64,000 nt of DNA from Acinetobacter colistiniresistens. GTDB taxonomy: Bacteria; Pseudomonadota; Gammaproteobacteria; Pseudomonadales; Moraxellaceae. The translations under genes were made by a program, and so were the position numbers. The DNA lies in NCBI RefSeq assembly GCF_000413935.1, contig NZ_KE340379.1, positions 146,248 through 210,247 of the forward strand, given 5' to 3'. Under the pieces are notes generated by a model, which worked only from the letters and a program-made list of their open reading frames with translations, was not told the DNA's origin and ran no database searches. Positions 1-8,942 of this stretch are shown here, one piece after another. Every line of letters begins with the position of its first letter. Within the stretch, counting starts at the first letter, position 1.

Positions 1-316
<316 letters not shown>

Positions 317-398
317 CTATAAGAATTAAGGCGAGTTTAGAGTGATGATTTTTATGATAAAAATAATTAAAATTTGATTGTTAATCTTAAAAAAAGAA

Positions 399-420
399 AA
401 GCCCCAAGCGCGGGGCTTTG
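399..420 (-). terminator. Rho-independent terminator of the rhomboid gene
   Basis: AAAGCCCC and GGGGCTTT pair around a 6-base loop. On the minus strand the stem is followed by a T-rich run (complement of A391-A401). It lies 12 bases past the stop codon of the minus-strand rhomboid gene. Confidence 0.8.
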
Positions 421-432
421 CTCTGGAATGAT

Positions 433-1050
433 TTAAAATGGAATTTTGGTGAGCTGATTGAGGAAATGAGGAACTACTCTTGGTTCCAAGATAATGGTCA
501 CGACCACACCATAGGCAGCTCCCCACAAGTGGGCGCTGTGATTGATATTGCTATTGCCTCGTTTACCTGACCAGATGCTATAAGCCACATATAAAATGGC
601 AAAAATAATGGCAGGAACAGGAATGAAGAAAACGAAAATCAGGTTCCACGGCTGGAACAGGATATAGGCAAATAGCACTGCTGAAACAGCACCAGAAGCC
701 CCTAGGCTGGCCCAGCGAGCATCATGGCGATGTTTTAGATAGCTGGGTAGAATCGCAACAATCAGTCCACCGAGATAAAATAAAACAAAACCCATGTCAT
801 AGAAAAACTGACGGTAGAAGCTTTCAATGATATTGCCAAAGAAAAACAGCGTGATCATATTGAACAATAAATGTGTTCCATCGGCATGAATGAAACCATG
901 TGTGATAAAACGATCATATTGTCCACGTTGCATGGCGGGTGGCCAAAAAATTAAACGGTTCATTACTGCTTGATTGGAAAATGCCAATAAGGAAATTGCC
1001 ACAGTAATAATAATCAGTGTCACAGTGTGACCAAAGGGTAAATGTAACAT
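433..1050 (-). CDS. Rhomboid-family intramembrane serine protease
   Basis: A 205-residue multi-pass membrane protein. GASGAVSAVLF supplies the rhomboid GxSG nucleophile motif and NHSAHLWGA in a later helix supplies the catalytic His, so the Ser-His dyad is intact. HLLFNM between helices fits the conserved H-x-x-x-N segment before the active site. About six hydrophobic stretches are visible, the basic rhomboid core without extra domains. The family cleaves transmembrane segments inside the bilayer; the substrate here is unknown. A second, longer rhomboid gene lies at 12230-13036. The gene stands alone with its own terminator. Confidence 0.88.
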   Translation of the reverse strand: MLHLPFGHTVTLIIITVAISLLAFSNQAVMNRLIFWPPAMQRGQYDRFITHGFIHADGTHLLFNMITLFFFGNIIESFYRQFFYDMGFVLFYLGGLIVAILPSYLKHRHDARWASLGASGAVSAVLFAYILFQPWNLIFVFFIPVPAIIFAILYVAYSIWSGKRGNSNINHSAHLWGAAYGVVVTIILEPRVVPHFLNQLTKIPF

Positions 1051-1203
1051 ATAGCTTTTAAATTGATCAGTGTCTAAGCAATAATGCCATTAAAAACTTA
1101 ATAAACAATGATCTTGCATAGAATTCCTACAAAAATGGTTGATTTTTTTTAATTACCCTCCATCTTCGGTTAATATAACGACATCAGCTTGAGGATTATT
1201 GTT

Positions 1204-1842
1204 ATGTCGACTGAGAACACCAACACTGCTGTCGCAGAAGAAATTCCAAACCTTTTAATTACTCCCTCTGCACAAGAGTATTTAGGTGATTTATTAGCAA
1301 AGCAAAATACACCAGGGATTGGCGTTCGTGTTTTTGTAGAGAATCCGGGTACTCCACGTGCTGAATGTTGTATGGCATATAGCGCACCTGAAGAAGTGGT
1401 GCCAACAGACTATAAACAGGATTATCCTAACTTTCCTGCTTATGTCGACGCGCCATCAATTCCGTATTTGGTTGATGCTGTGATTGACTACAACAAAGAC
1501 CGTTTTGGTGGTCAATTAACGTTCCGCGCACCGAACTCAAAAGTGCCACGTGTTGGGCCAGATGCATCCATTGAAGAACGCATTACCTATGTGCTGCAAT
1601 CTGAAATTAACCCAGGTTTAGCAGGGCATGGCGGTAACTGTAGTTTAGTTGAAGTACAGGATAGCCCAGAACATGGCCTGACCGCAGTACTGAAATTTGG
1701 TGGGGGTTGCCAAGGTTGTTCTGCGATTGATGTCACCTTAAAACAAGGTGTGGAAACAACGTTAAGACAACATGTGCCTGAGTTACAACGCGTAGTGGAT
1801 CAAACCGATCATACGCAGGCCGAAGGCGCTTATTTCAAATAA
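1204..1842 (+). CDS. nfuA: Fe-S cluster biogenesis protein NfuA
   Basis: A 212-residue NfuA. The N-terminal two thirds is a degenerate A-type (IscA-like) domain; the C-terminal third is the Nfu domain with the cluster-binding CxxC in GGGCQGCS (Cys169 and Cys172). Family role: carries a 4Fe-4S cluster on the dimer and delivers it to apo-proteins, especially under oxidative stress or iron shortage. The frame can be opened from TTG at 1189, but ATG at 1204 has GAGG nine bases upstream and matches the usual family N-terminus, so 1204 is chosen. It is monocistronic and followed by a terminator. Confidence 0.95.
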   Translation: MSTENTNTAVAEEIPNLLITPSAQEYLGDLLAKQNTPGIGVRVFVENPGTPRAECCMAYSAPEEVVPTDYKQDYPNFPAYVDAPSIPYLVDAVIDYNKDRFGGQLTFRAPNSKVPRVGPDASIEERITYVLQSEINPGLAGHGGNCSLVEVQDSPEHGLTAVLKFGGGCQGCSAIDVTLKQGVETTLRQHVPELQRVVDQTDHTQAEGAYFK

Positions 1843-1864
1843 TTGCTTGAAAGTGACCGTAATA

Positions 1865-1890
1865 AAAAAAGCCTGTTTAAGGGCTTTTTT
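1865..1890 (+). terminator. Terminator after nfuA
   Basis: AAAAAAGCC and GGCTTTTTT pair around an 8-base loop, followed by more T-rich sequence, 22 bases past the nfuA stop. Confidence 0.8.
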
Positions 1891-1966
1891 TATTTTTTGA
1901 TCAAAATGGAGATCATTTTTCGTTATTTAATAAATAGATATGTGTAGAAATAATGAATATATAAAT

Positions 1967-1985
1967 AATAATAATTATCATTTGT
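1967..1985 (+). promoter_or_regulatory. Fur-box-like site before TonB-dependent receptor
   Basis: AATAATAATTATCATTTGT matches the 19-base Fur consensus at 13 positions by eye, including the central ATNATCATT block. It lies 82 bases before the receptor start in a very AT-rich stretch. Its position before an iron-uptake gene supports iron repression; AT-richness raises the chance of a fortuitous match. Confidence 0.55.
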
Positions 1986-2066
1986 ATTGAGTTTTATTTA
2001 TTTTTTGTTAGAATCCTCATCAATTTTTAAGCAAATCTTAAGATTTTTCTGAATCGGGTGGGAAAT

Positions 2067-4076
2067 ATGTCCAATACAATCGTGCGTCAATCATTGCTTA
2101 CCATTTCCGTGCTGAGTGGTATGATGACAATTGCACACGCAGCAGAAACTCAAACCAATAAAGATGCAGTGCAATTAGACAAGATCGTGGTAACGGCAAG
2201 TGGATTTGAGCAGGATATTAAAAAAGCGGCAGCCTCTATTTCAGTACTTACACAAGAACAAATCAACAAAAAAGCATATCGCGATGTAACAGATGCCTTG
2301 AAAGATGTGCCCGGGGTGGTGGTTACAGGAGGGGGAAGCTCAAGTGATATCAGTATCCGGGGTATGGGCAGTGCTTATACGGTGATTCTGGTGGATGGTA
2401 AAAAAGTAAATTCACGCTCGGTACGACCAAATAGTGATAACTCTGGGATTGAACAGGGCTGGTTACCGAATATTGGGGCGATTGAGCGTATTGAAGTGAT
2501 TCGTGGACCAATGTCTGGTTTATATGGTTCAGATGCAATGGGTGGTGTGATTAATATCATCACCAAAAAGAATGTGACCGAGTGGACTGGCTCGATTAAG
2601 GTCGATACGACATTACAAGAAAACTCGGATTCAGGAAATCAATACCAGAGCAATGCATATATTGCAGGTCCATTAATTGCGAATCTTTTATCTTTTAAAG
2701 CCAATGGGCTGTATTCTCAACGTGATGAAGATGAAATTTATGGTGGATATAAGAAGCAGAAAATTCGTGCGGGTGGAGCAGCATTTAGCCTGACACCAAA
2801 TGACGATCATACCCTTGATCTAGAATATCAACGTTCGATCCAAAATCGAAATGCGACAGTTGGGAAAAGTATTTCTCCAGTACAAACTGGACGAAACCCA
2901 CCGGCAAATTCGTTAACTGACTATTATCGTACCGAATATAGCTTAACCCATCGTGGCAAGATTGCTGCAGTTGAAACACATTCTTATATTCAGCGTGAAG
3001 AAAATGAAAATCCATCTCGTAAGATGGAAGCGACCAATACCACCTTTAATACCATCAATAAAATTAATTTAGGGCGTAATAGCCTTAGCTTTGGTGGGTC
3101 ATATTTAAAAGAAGAGTTAGATGACCAAGGCAACCAGTTAAGTGTGGGCGGGGTAAAGCCTATTTCGAATCTTGAACGTTATAGCTGGGCATTGTTTGCT
3201 GAAAATGCTTGGAACATTGTGGATGACTTTACTTTAACCACATCACTTCGTTTAGATAAAGATGAAAATTTTGGTGATCACTGGAGTCCGAAAGTCTATG
3301 GGGTTTGGGGGTTCAATGATAACTGGGTGATTAAAGGTGGTGTTTCTACGGGGTATAAAACACCAACATTACGGGAAACTGTGGCGGCATGGGGACAAGC
3401 AACCGGTGGTAGTCAAAGCAATGGTGTGATCGTAGGGAACCCAAACTTAAAACCAGAAAAAAGTGTCAACTATGAGGTTTCTTTCAATTGGGATAATCTA
3501 GATAATCTCAACGCTAGCTTGACGCTTTTCAATAGTGAGTTTAAAGACAAAATCACAGAGATACGTGATTGTGATAAAGGTGCAGGCTCTGCTGGCTGTG
3601 ATTGGCTGGGTGAAAAATTTGATTTTGTGAGCTTGAAGGAAAATGTCGATAAAGCCAATATGCGTGGTGCGGAAGCAACCTTTGGCTGGCAAGTCTTACC
3701 AAATGTCAACTTGAGTGCCAATTATACCTTCACCGATACCGAGCAAAAAAGTGGTATCAACAAAGGCAAGCCTTTAAATGAAATGCCAAAGCATATGTTC
3801 AATACGACTGCGGACTGGGAGATTAATGACCAGTTCTCAAGTTGGGGCCGTGTTAACTACCGCAGTAAAACTTCGGATTATTTAAGCCGTACTGCAATGG
3901 CGAAAGGCAAACCTGCCTATACCATGGTGGATGTCGGGTTAAACTATAAGCCAACACAAAATATCGCAGTTGCAGCAGGGATCTATAATCTATTTGATAA
4001 AGAAATTGATACAGCAACCTACAACTATGTCCTAGATGGCCGCCGTTACAATCTTGGCGTGACATATAGTTTCTAA
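2067..4076 (+). CDS. TonB-dependent catecholate-type siderophore receptor
   Basis: A 669-residue outer-membrane receptor. A signal peptide ends near AHAAE, then a TonB box (DKIVVTAS), a plug domain (about residues 40-165 with ALKDVPGVVV, DISIRGMG, ERIEVIRGP and GLYGSDAMGGVINIITKK) and a 22-strand-type barrel ending in NLGVTYSF with a terminal Phe. Plug signature and length are like the FepA/CirA/PfeA branch, which imports ferric catecholates with TonB-ExbBD energy. A cysteine pair around DCDKGAGSAGCDW lies in an extracellular loop region, as in FepA-type receptors. GTG at 2058 is an alternative start, but ATG at 2067 has a GGGTGGG Shine-Dalgarno stretch. The exact ligand is not readable. Confidence 0.9.
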   Translation: MSNTIVRQSLLTISVLSGMMTIAHAAETQTNKDAVQLDKIVVTASGFEQDIKKAAASISVLTQEQINKKAYRDVTDALKDVPGVVVTGGGSSSDISIRGMGSAYTVILVDGKKVNSRSVRPNSDNSGIEQGWLPNIGAIERIEVIRGPMSGLYGSDAMGGVINIITKKNVTEWTGSIKVDTTLQENSDSGNQYQSNAYIAGPLIANLLSFKANGLYSQRDEDEIYGGYKKQKIRAGGAAFSLTPNDDHTLDLEYQRSIQNRNATVGKSISPVQTGRNPPANSLTDYYRTEYSLTHRGKIAAVETHSYIQREENENPSRKMEATNTTFNTINKINLGRNSLSFGGSYLKEELDDQGNQLSVGGVKPISNLERYSWALFAENAWNIVDDFTLTTSLRLDKDENFGDHWSPKVYGVWGFNDNWVIKGGVSTGYKTPTLRETVAAWGQATGGSQSNGVIVGNPNLKPEKSVNYEVSFNWDNLDNLNASLTLFNSEFKDKITEIRDCDKGAGSAGCDWLGEKFDFVSLKENVDKANMRGAEATFGWQVLPNVNLSANYTFTDTEQKSGINKGKPLNEMPKHMFNTTADWEINDQFSSWGRVNYRSKTSDYLSRTAMAKGKPAYTMVDVGLNYKPTQNIAVAAGIYNLFDKEIDTATYNYVLDGRRYNLGVTYSF

Positions 4077-4089
4077 GTCGCAGCAGCAA

Positions 4090-4118
4090 AAGGATAGGGC
4101 AGAAAATGCCTTATCCTT
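4090..4118. terminator. Hairpin between convergent genes
   Basis: AAGGATAGGGCA pairs with TGCCTTATCCTT (11 of 12 positions) around GAAAA, just past the receptor stop and overlapping the stop of the convergent gene. The T-tract is poor, so termination is likely but not certain. Confidence 0.5.
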
Positions 4119-5115
4119 GTTTATTTAAAATTTGATTGACTGGTTCAGAATAATAAAATTTCTCTAAATAAGCACGCGCACGCTGTCTTAAATAACCCGT
4201 GCTAATCACTTGCTGTAAAACAGGGCTGAGCAAATGACTGAGCTCATTTTCAATCAACGCTTCGTCGATATTCAGATCACGTAGTAAAAGATCAAAGCTA
4301 CGTTCCTGATTACGGGCATACCATGCATAGACGCCATCATGGACTTGTTGCTTCAGGTAAGGGGTTTGACGAATATGTTCCCAAATCTCATGTCCCATGC
4401 CCACGGTTTGAGGCAGGTCTTGGACTTCGACATAATTTTTCAATACAGATAAAGGCATCACTTTGATTTTATGCCAGAGATTGGCCTGAAAATGATATAG
4501 CTTGTCATCATTGAAGTGCTGGTTTAATACCTTTTCACTCATTTGGCTGATTTTTTGAATATTCTTTTGTAAGTAGTTTCCGATCGCTTCATTTAGATTT
4601 GAATCGGTCACGGTTTCTAAAACTGATTTCCCCATTTTCATAAAATGTCCCACACCCGGCACACGTTTAGACATGGAATTATCCAGATAGTCTTGAATAG
4701 AGTGTTGAATCAGTTGGGTGATCAGCGCAGAAAAAGCAGGATTATTGACGACGGTTTTAATCAGGCGTTGGCGATGTCCACTTTTGCTGGCTACGTATTG
4801 CGCAATCGAATCAATGGTGAGGACTGGAATCACATCTTCAATACGAGTTTGATCATTGATGGGATGAATCAAGGCAAAACGGATATGTTCAGCAATTTGT
4901 TCGACTAAGAATGAACTGGCAGGTGTAGCTAAAATCTGCTTTTCAATCAGGCCAAAGATTTGTTCAAATGACCACAGATGTCCTAACTGTTGTAAGCGCA
5001 ACCAATGATAGAACTGCTTAAACTCATGTTGAATGGTTTCTGCTTGTGCAAACTCATGCTCTAAAAAGTCAAGTTGTGCATCAATCAGTTGTTCTATCAT
5101 TGGCTGTTTAGACAT
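4111..5115 (-). CDS. Conserved hypothetical protein, 334 aa, alpha-helical
   Basis: Not recognised as a named family. The 334 residues are polar, predicted largely helical, with no signal peptide and no strong membrane segment. It is rich in Gln, Leu and His. A GVGHFMKMGKSVLE segment in the middle is the most distinctive patch, and the C-terminus is basic and aromatic (RQRARAYLEKFYYSEP). It is probably cytosolic or peripheral. ATG at 5115 follows a GAGA stretch. It lies 25 bases downstream of the alpha/beta-hydrolase gene on the same strand, so the two may be co-transcribed. Confidence 0.75.
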   Translation of the reverse strand: MSKQPMIEQLIDAQLDFLEHEFAQAETIQHEFKQFYHWLRLQQLGHLWSFEQIFGLIEKQILATPASSFLVEQIAEHIRFALIHPINDQTRIEDVIPVLTIDSIAQYVASKSGHRQRLIKTVVNNPAFSALITQLIQHSIQDYLDNSMSKRVPGVGHFMKMGKSVLETVTDSNLNEAIGNYLQKNIQKISQMSEKVLNQHFNDDKLYHFQANLWHKIKVMPLSVLKNYVEVQDLPQTVGMGHEIWEHIRQTPYLKQQVHDGVYAWYARNQERSFDLLLRDLNIDEALIENELSHLLSPVLQQVISTGYLRQRARAYLEKFYYSEPVNQILNKQG

Positions 5116-5140
5116 AAAATCTCAAATCGTTACGGTAAAT

Positions 5141-6157
5141 TTAGGGTGAAGAAGAGGTTGCTGGCTTTTGTACCTGAATCTTGCTTAAAAAGGGAAGGTA
5201 TTGCTGTACCACCAATTGATCTGCTTCCAAGATCGGCATATGACCTACATTGTCCAAGATCACTGGTGTTTGGGCATTCTTCAGTAGGGATTTTAACTCA
5301 GGCGCTACTTCAACATTAATAATCTTATCTTGTTTGCCCCATAGGATCAGGGTCGGCGCATCAATTGAGCGAGCCAGTAAGGCAAATGAATCTGGTGTAT
5401 ACAGCTTATTCAAAGCAATGATTTGGTCGACCATTTTCTTGGTTTGTTCAACTTGACCAATCATCATTTTCTCTTGTGCTTGTGCAATTTCCTTTGGAAT
5501 AAACGGTGGTGTAAACATGGCTTGTTGCATTAAGAAGTTAAAGTCACCTTTCTTACTCACAATCATGTTTTTTACTTGGGTTGGGTCTTTAAGATAAGGC
5601 GTGTTAGCAGATTTATAGACCCCCGCAGCATCAATCAAGAACAGGCTTTTGGTTTCAAATGGGTATTGGCCTGCATATAACATGGCAATTGAACCACCTA
5701 ATGAATGACCTGCAACATGAGCTGGTCCTGTCAGATTGGCTGCTTCGACAAAACGACGTAATTTTTCAGTTACGTTAGGTACTGAGTAGTCAAAATCTTT
5801 GGGAACCTGTGTTTCACCGCTGGCAGGTAGGTCTGGGATGACGACATGGTAGTTTGCAGTTAAGGCACGTGCAACACGATTCCAATTGTCTCGACTGCCA
5901 GCCAAGCCATGAATTAAAATGACAATTGGTTTACCAACTTGACCGCCTTCACTATAAGACCAGGTGATATCGCCTACCTTTAAGGTCTTGCTTTGTAAGC
6001 CAGCCCAACTACGTTCTTGTTGGAGCAGGTTTTGGAAACTCATCTCAATTTCCGCAGCCTGTGTGGTGCTGATCGCGATTGTGGTCAAACTGCATGCCAG
6101 TAAAGCCGCAGTTAATGTCCTGCGAAAGGGCATTGCAAACTGGTTTTTTGTGTTCAT
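5141..6157 (-). CDS. Secreted alpha/beta-fold hydrolase (lipase/esterase type)
   Basis: A 338-residue protein with a Sec signal peptide (about 1-35, ending TTQAAE) and an alpha/beta-hydrolase domain. LIHGLAGSRDNW gives the oxyanion HG motif, GHSLGGS the nucleophile elbow (Ser152), WGKQDKII the likely acid residue and DNVGHMPILE the catalytic His. The family hydrolyses ester or related bonds; similar exported Acinetobacter proteins are annotated as lipases or esterases, but substrate cannot be told from sequence. AAGGA lies seven bases before the ATG. The downstream hypothetical gene follows closely. Confidence 0.87.
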   Translation of the reverse strand: MNTKNQFAMPFRRTLTAALLACSLTTIAISTTQAAEIEMSFQNLLQQERSWAGLQSKTLKVGDITWSYSEGGQVGKPIVILIHGLAGSRDNWNRVARALTANYHVVIPDLPASGETQVPKDFDYSVPNVTEKLRRFVEAANLTGPAHVAGHSLGGSIAMLYAGQYPFETKSLFLIDAAGVYKSANTPYLKDPTQVKNMIVSKKGDFNFLMQQAMFTPPFIPKEIAQAQEKMMIGQVEQTKKMVDQIIALNKLYTPDSFALLARSIDAPTLILWGKQDKIINVEVAPELKSLLKNAQTPVILDNVGHMPILEADQLVVQQYLPFLSKIQVQKPATSSSP

Positions 6158-6378
6158 TGCTCTATCCTTGATCTATTTTTACATTCATTGATTATTGGGG
6201 AAAGTGCGAAAGGAGTCATTTGCATAATCTACAGCTGTATGGAAATTCTTGCCAATGAAATCATCATTTTTCCGTTATTTTCCTGATTAAAAGATTAGCA
6301 AGTGTTCTGAGAGTTTTTATTTTTGTCAGTGACTTTCAAACAGGTGCACATTAAACTGTCCGCTCAGGTCAATTATAA

Positions 6379-7005
6379 ATGGATACACGCATGCTCACCG
6401 CACAAGAAGCATTAGATCGTTTAAAAGCTGGTAATGCCCGTTTTGTAAAAGGAGAGGCAGTTCAACAAAGATTATTGTCTCATCAGGAACGTGCCGAAAT
6501 GGCAAGTGATCAAAATCCTTTTGCCATTGTTTTAGGGTGTTCTGACTCACGTGTACCTGCTGAAATGGTGTTTGACCAAGGTTTAGGTGACTTGTTTGTA
6601 ATTCGTGTTGCGGGGAATATTGTTGCACCTTCACAGGTGGGTAGCGTTGAGTTTGCGGCAGAGCGCTATGATTGTGCAGTTGTGGTGGTTTTAGGTCATA
6701 GTCATTGTGGGGCAATTCAAGCGACCATTGATACCTTGATGCATCCAGAGCAACCACCATCGTCAAATTTGATGTCGATCGTGAATCGTGTGCGTCCTTC
6801 GGTTGAAATCTTGATGCAAACCGAATTGAAAAACGATTTGAAAAAACTCTCGGCCCATGCAGTTCGTTCCAATGTATTTGCCTCAGTGAATCAACTACGT
6901 CACGGTTCTGCTGTGTTAGAAAGTTTAATTGAGAAAGGCAAAATGATCGTGGTCGGAGCTGAATATTCGCTAGAAACGGGCGAAGTTAGTTTCTTCGATT
7001 TTTAA
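6379..7005 (+). CDS. can: Beta-class carbonic anhydrase
   Basis: A 208-residue cytosolic beta-carbonic anhydrase that interconverts CO2 and bicarbonate. Zinc ligands are visible as Cys54 in CSDSR, and His107 and Cys110 in GHSHCGA; Asp56 and Arg58 of CSDSR form the conserved catalytic dyad. EMVFDQGLGDLFVIRVAGN is typical of the family. The start at 6379 is used; an in-frame ATG at 6391 is a possible alternative. It stands alone, transcribed divergently from the hydrolase gene. Confidence 0.94.
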   Translation: MDTRMLTAQEALDRLKAGNARFVKGEAVQQRLLSHQERAEMASDQNPFAIVLGCSDSRVPAEMVFDQGLGDLFVIRVAGNIVAPSQVGSVEFAAERYDCAVVVVLGHSHCGAIQATIDTLMHPEQPPSSNLMSIVNRVRPSVEILMQTELKNDLKKLSAHAVRSNVFASVNQLRHGSAVLESLIEKGKMIVVGAEYSLETGEVSFFDF

Positions 7006-7105
7006 AGCAGATGGCGAGTTGAGAAACTCGCCATAATTTTATGATTAATGTTTTATATCCTTCATTGATAAAATTTGGATGTTTCAACCAAAAGAGCATT
7101 TCGCA

Positions 7106-7546
7106 ATGAATATTATGCCTGTATCTGAATCCCTGATGGCAGATTGGTTAGGATTGAGAAAACTGCTCTGGCCTGATCATGACGAGGCACATTTACAGGA
7201 AATGCAGCGGCTACTTCAACAGACACAAAGCTTACAGCTACTCGCATATTCAGATACTCAACAAGCGATTGCCATGCTAGAAGCATCGATTCGATATGAA
7301 TATGTAAATGGCACGCAAACTTCACCAGTTGCATTTCTTGAAGGGATTTATGTCCTTCCTGATTATCGGCGTTCAGGCATCGCAACACATCTGGTTCAAC
7401 AAGTAGAAGCGTGGGCAAAACCGTTTGGATGTATTGAATTTGCCTCGGATGCAGCCCTCGATAATCGTATTAGCCATGCGATGCATCAGGCGCTTGGTTT
7501 TCATGAAACTGAACGTGTGGTTTATTTCAAGAAACACATTGGCTGA
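7106..7546 (+). CDS. Aminoglycoside 6'-N-acetyltransferase, AAC(6')-I type
   Basis: A 146-residue GNAT enzyme that uses acetyl-CoA to acetylate the 6'-amino group of aminoglycosides such as tobramycin and amikacin. AIAMLEASIRYEYVNGT, FLEGIYVLPDYRRSGIATHL (motif A; RRSGIA binds the CoA pyrophosphate) and EFASDAALDNRISHAMHQAL are, from memory, near-identical to the chromosomal Acinetobacter AAC(6')-Ig/Ih/Ij enzymes, and the length agrees. The frame extends upstream to 7079, but ATG at 7106 has AGAG nine bases upstream and gives the family N-terminus MNIMPVSES. There is no integron, transposon or plasmid feature around it, so it looks intrinsic. Variant naming needs an alignment. Confidence 0.92.
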   Translation: MNIMPVSESLMADWLGLRKLLWPDHDEAHLQEMQRLLQQTQSLQLLAYSDTQQAIAMLEASIRYEYVNGTQTSPVAFLEGIYVLPDYRRSGIATHLVQQVEAWAKPFGCIEFASDAALDNRISHAMHQALGFHETERVVYFKKHIG

Positions 7547-7571
7547 CACGCGCTAATAATCAATGCTTGAT

Positions 7572-8201
7572 TTATAAAGCGCCTTTAATATAAGGGTAAG
7601 CTAAATTTAACATCATGGGTTGCGCTTTGGCATTGGGATGAATTTGATCATTTTGAATTAAATTCTTATGCCCAGCGATGCCTTCTAAGAAGAAGGGCAA
7701 CAGCTTTACTTTATATTGTTGGCTAACCACTTTGTAATTATTTTCAAAAGCAGTGTTATAGGCAGTTCCATAGTTCGGCGGAATTTTCATACCAAACAAT
7801 AAAACATTGGCCTTCTGTTTTTGGCTAAGCTGTATCAATTGTGCAAGGTTTTTTTGAATCATTTGTGGCGGTTGGCCCCGTAAGCCATCATTTCCTCCAA
7901 GCTCAATCACGACGACTTCTGGCTTATAGGTTTGTAACAGTTTCGGAAGTCTTGCCAATGCACCGCTGGTGGTTTCACCACTGACACTTGCATTGACCAC
8001 TTTGTGCTGTTTCGGATACTGTTGGTCTAAGCGTTGTTGTAATAACTGAACCCAGCCTTGCTTTACATCAATGCCATAACCTGCGCTGAGGCTATCACCC
8101 AAAATTAAAATAGTCTTTGCTGAAACCCATGTTGGGGTCAAACAAATTGTGATGATCCCAATTGCTTTTGATACTGACCAGATAACTTTAGATTTTTGCA
8201 T
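7572..8201 (-). CDS. tesA: Periplasmic SGNH esterase/thioesterase TesA
   Basis: A 209-residue SGNH/GDSL hydrolase with a signal peptide (about 1-28, WVSAK). The blocks are ILGDSLSAGYG (Ser37 nucleophile), ASVSGETTSGAL (Gly block), ELGGNDGLRG (Asn block) and DQIHPNAKAQ (catalytic Asp and His). This matches E. coli TesA (acyl-CoA thioesterase I/protease I/lysophospholipase L1) in length and layout. As in E. coli it is divergent from the ybbA-ybbP pair, which supports the assignment. Confidence 0.93.
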   Translation of the reverse strand: MQKSKVIWSVSKAIGIITICLTPTWVSAKTILILGDSLSAGYGIDVKQGWVQLLQQRLDQQYPKQHKVVNASVSGETTSGALARLPKLLQTYKPEVVVIELGGNDGLRGQPPQMIQKNLAQLIQLSQKQKANVLLFGMKIPPNYGTAYNTAFENNYKVVSQQYKVKLLPFFLEGIAGHKNLIQNDQIHPNAKAQPMMLNLAYPYIKGAL

Positions 8202-8237
8202 CGCATTTCAAATTTGTCCTAAAGGATACGTGACATC

Positions 8238-8942
8238 ATGCCACAACCGATTATCTCTGCCCAAAAAGTTACACAAAATATTCAAATCAATCAGCAAAGT
8301 CTCAGCATTTTAAAAGACATTGATTTAGACATTTATCAAGGTGAACAGATTGCCATTACAGGTCGATCAGGTTCAGGAAAATCAACCTTATTGGGCATTC
8401 TTGCGACACTGGATCGACCAAGTCTGGGCGAATTATGGGTGTGTGGGGAGGCTGTGCATACTTTAACGGAAGAACAACGGGCCCGTGTTCGTTTAGAAAA
8501 TATTGGCTTTGTATTTCAGTCTTTCCAACTGTTACCCCAGTTAAGCGCATTGGAAAATGTGATGCTGCCACTACGCTTGCAGCCTGATTTTAATTTCAAG
8601 CAGGCGGAACAAAAAGCCTTGCTATGGCTGGAACGGGTGGGCCTGATTCGACAAGCACAGCAAACACCGAAAGTACTTTCTGGGGGGGAGCAACAACGTG
8701 TTGCAATTGCACGTGCCTTGATTGCGGAGCCGAAAATCATTTTTGCTGATGAGCCGACAGGCAATCTGGATGGACAAACTGCGGAAGAGGTCGAGCAACT
8801 GTTATTTGATTTAAATCAGGAATTAGGGACGACCTTAGTCCTGGTCACTCATGATCAAAACTTGGCTGCACTTTGCCAACGGCATGTCAAACTGGTTGAT
8901 GGTCAAATTCAGGAAATCGTCAAGCAGCCGGAGGGGATATGA
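8238..8942 (+). CDS. ybbA: ABC transporter ATP-binding protein YbbA
   Basis: A 234-residue ATPase of the MacB/LolD type. Walker [10 protein letters not shown] (residues 42-50), Q-loop in [10 protein letters not shown], signature LSGGEQQR, Walker [13 protein letters not shown] and H-loop VTHDQ are all intact. The next gene starts at the ATGA overlap at 8939, so the two are translationally coupled. With YbbP it should form a type VII (mechanotransmission-type) ABC complex. The link to the neighbouring tesA suggests a role in envelope lipid or hydrolase-product handling, but function is unproven. Confidence 0.93.
   Translation: MPQPIISAQKVTQNIQINQQSLSILKDIDLDIYQGEQIAITGRSGSGKSTLLGILATLDRPSLGELWVCGEAVHTLTEEQRARVRLENIGFVFQSFQLLPQLSALENVMLPLRLQPDFNFKQAEQKALLWLERVGLIRQAQQTPKVLSGGEQQRVAIARALIAEPKIIFADEPTGNLDGQTAEEVEQLLFDLNQELGTTLVLVTHDQNLAALCQRHVKLVDGQIQEIVKQPEGI

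Noticed and set aside
2375..2566. Short minus-strand frames inside the TonB-dependent receptor
   Set aside because: They fall within a conserved plug-coding region and have no recognisable products.
6395..6766. 123-codon frame opposite the carbonic anhydrase gene
   Set aside because: Antisense shadow of a conserved gene, rich in His, Gln and Pro, with no supporting ribosome site.
7106..7546. Integron or plasmid origin of the acetyltransferase gene
   Set aside because: No attC site, integrase, resolvase or insertion sequence within several kb, and flanking genes are housekeeping.
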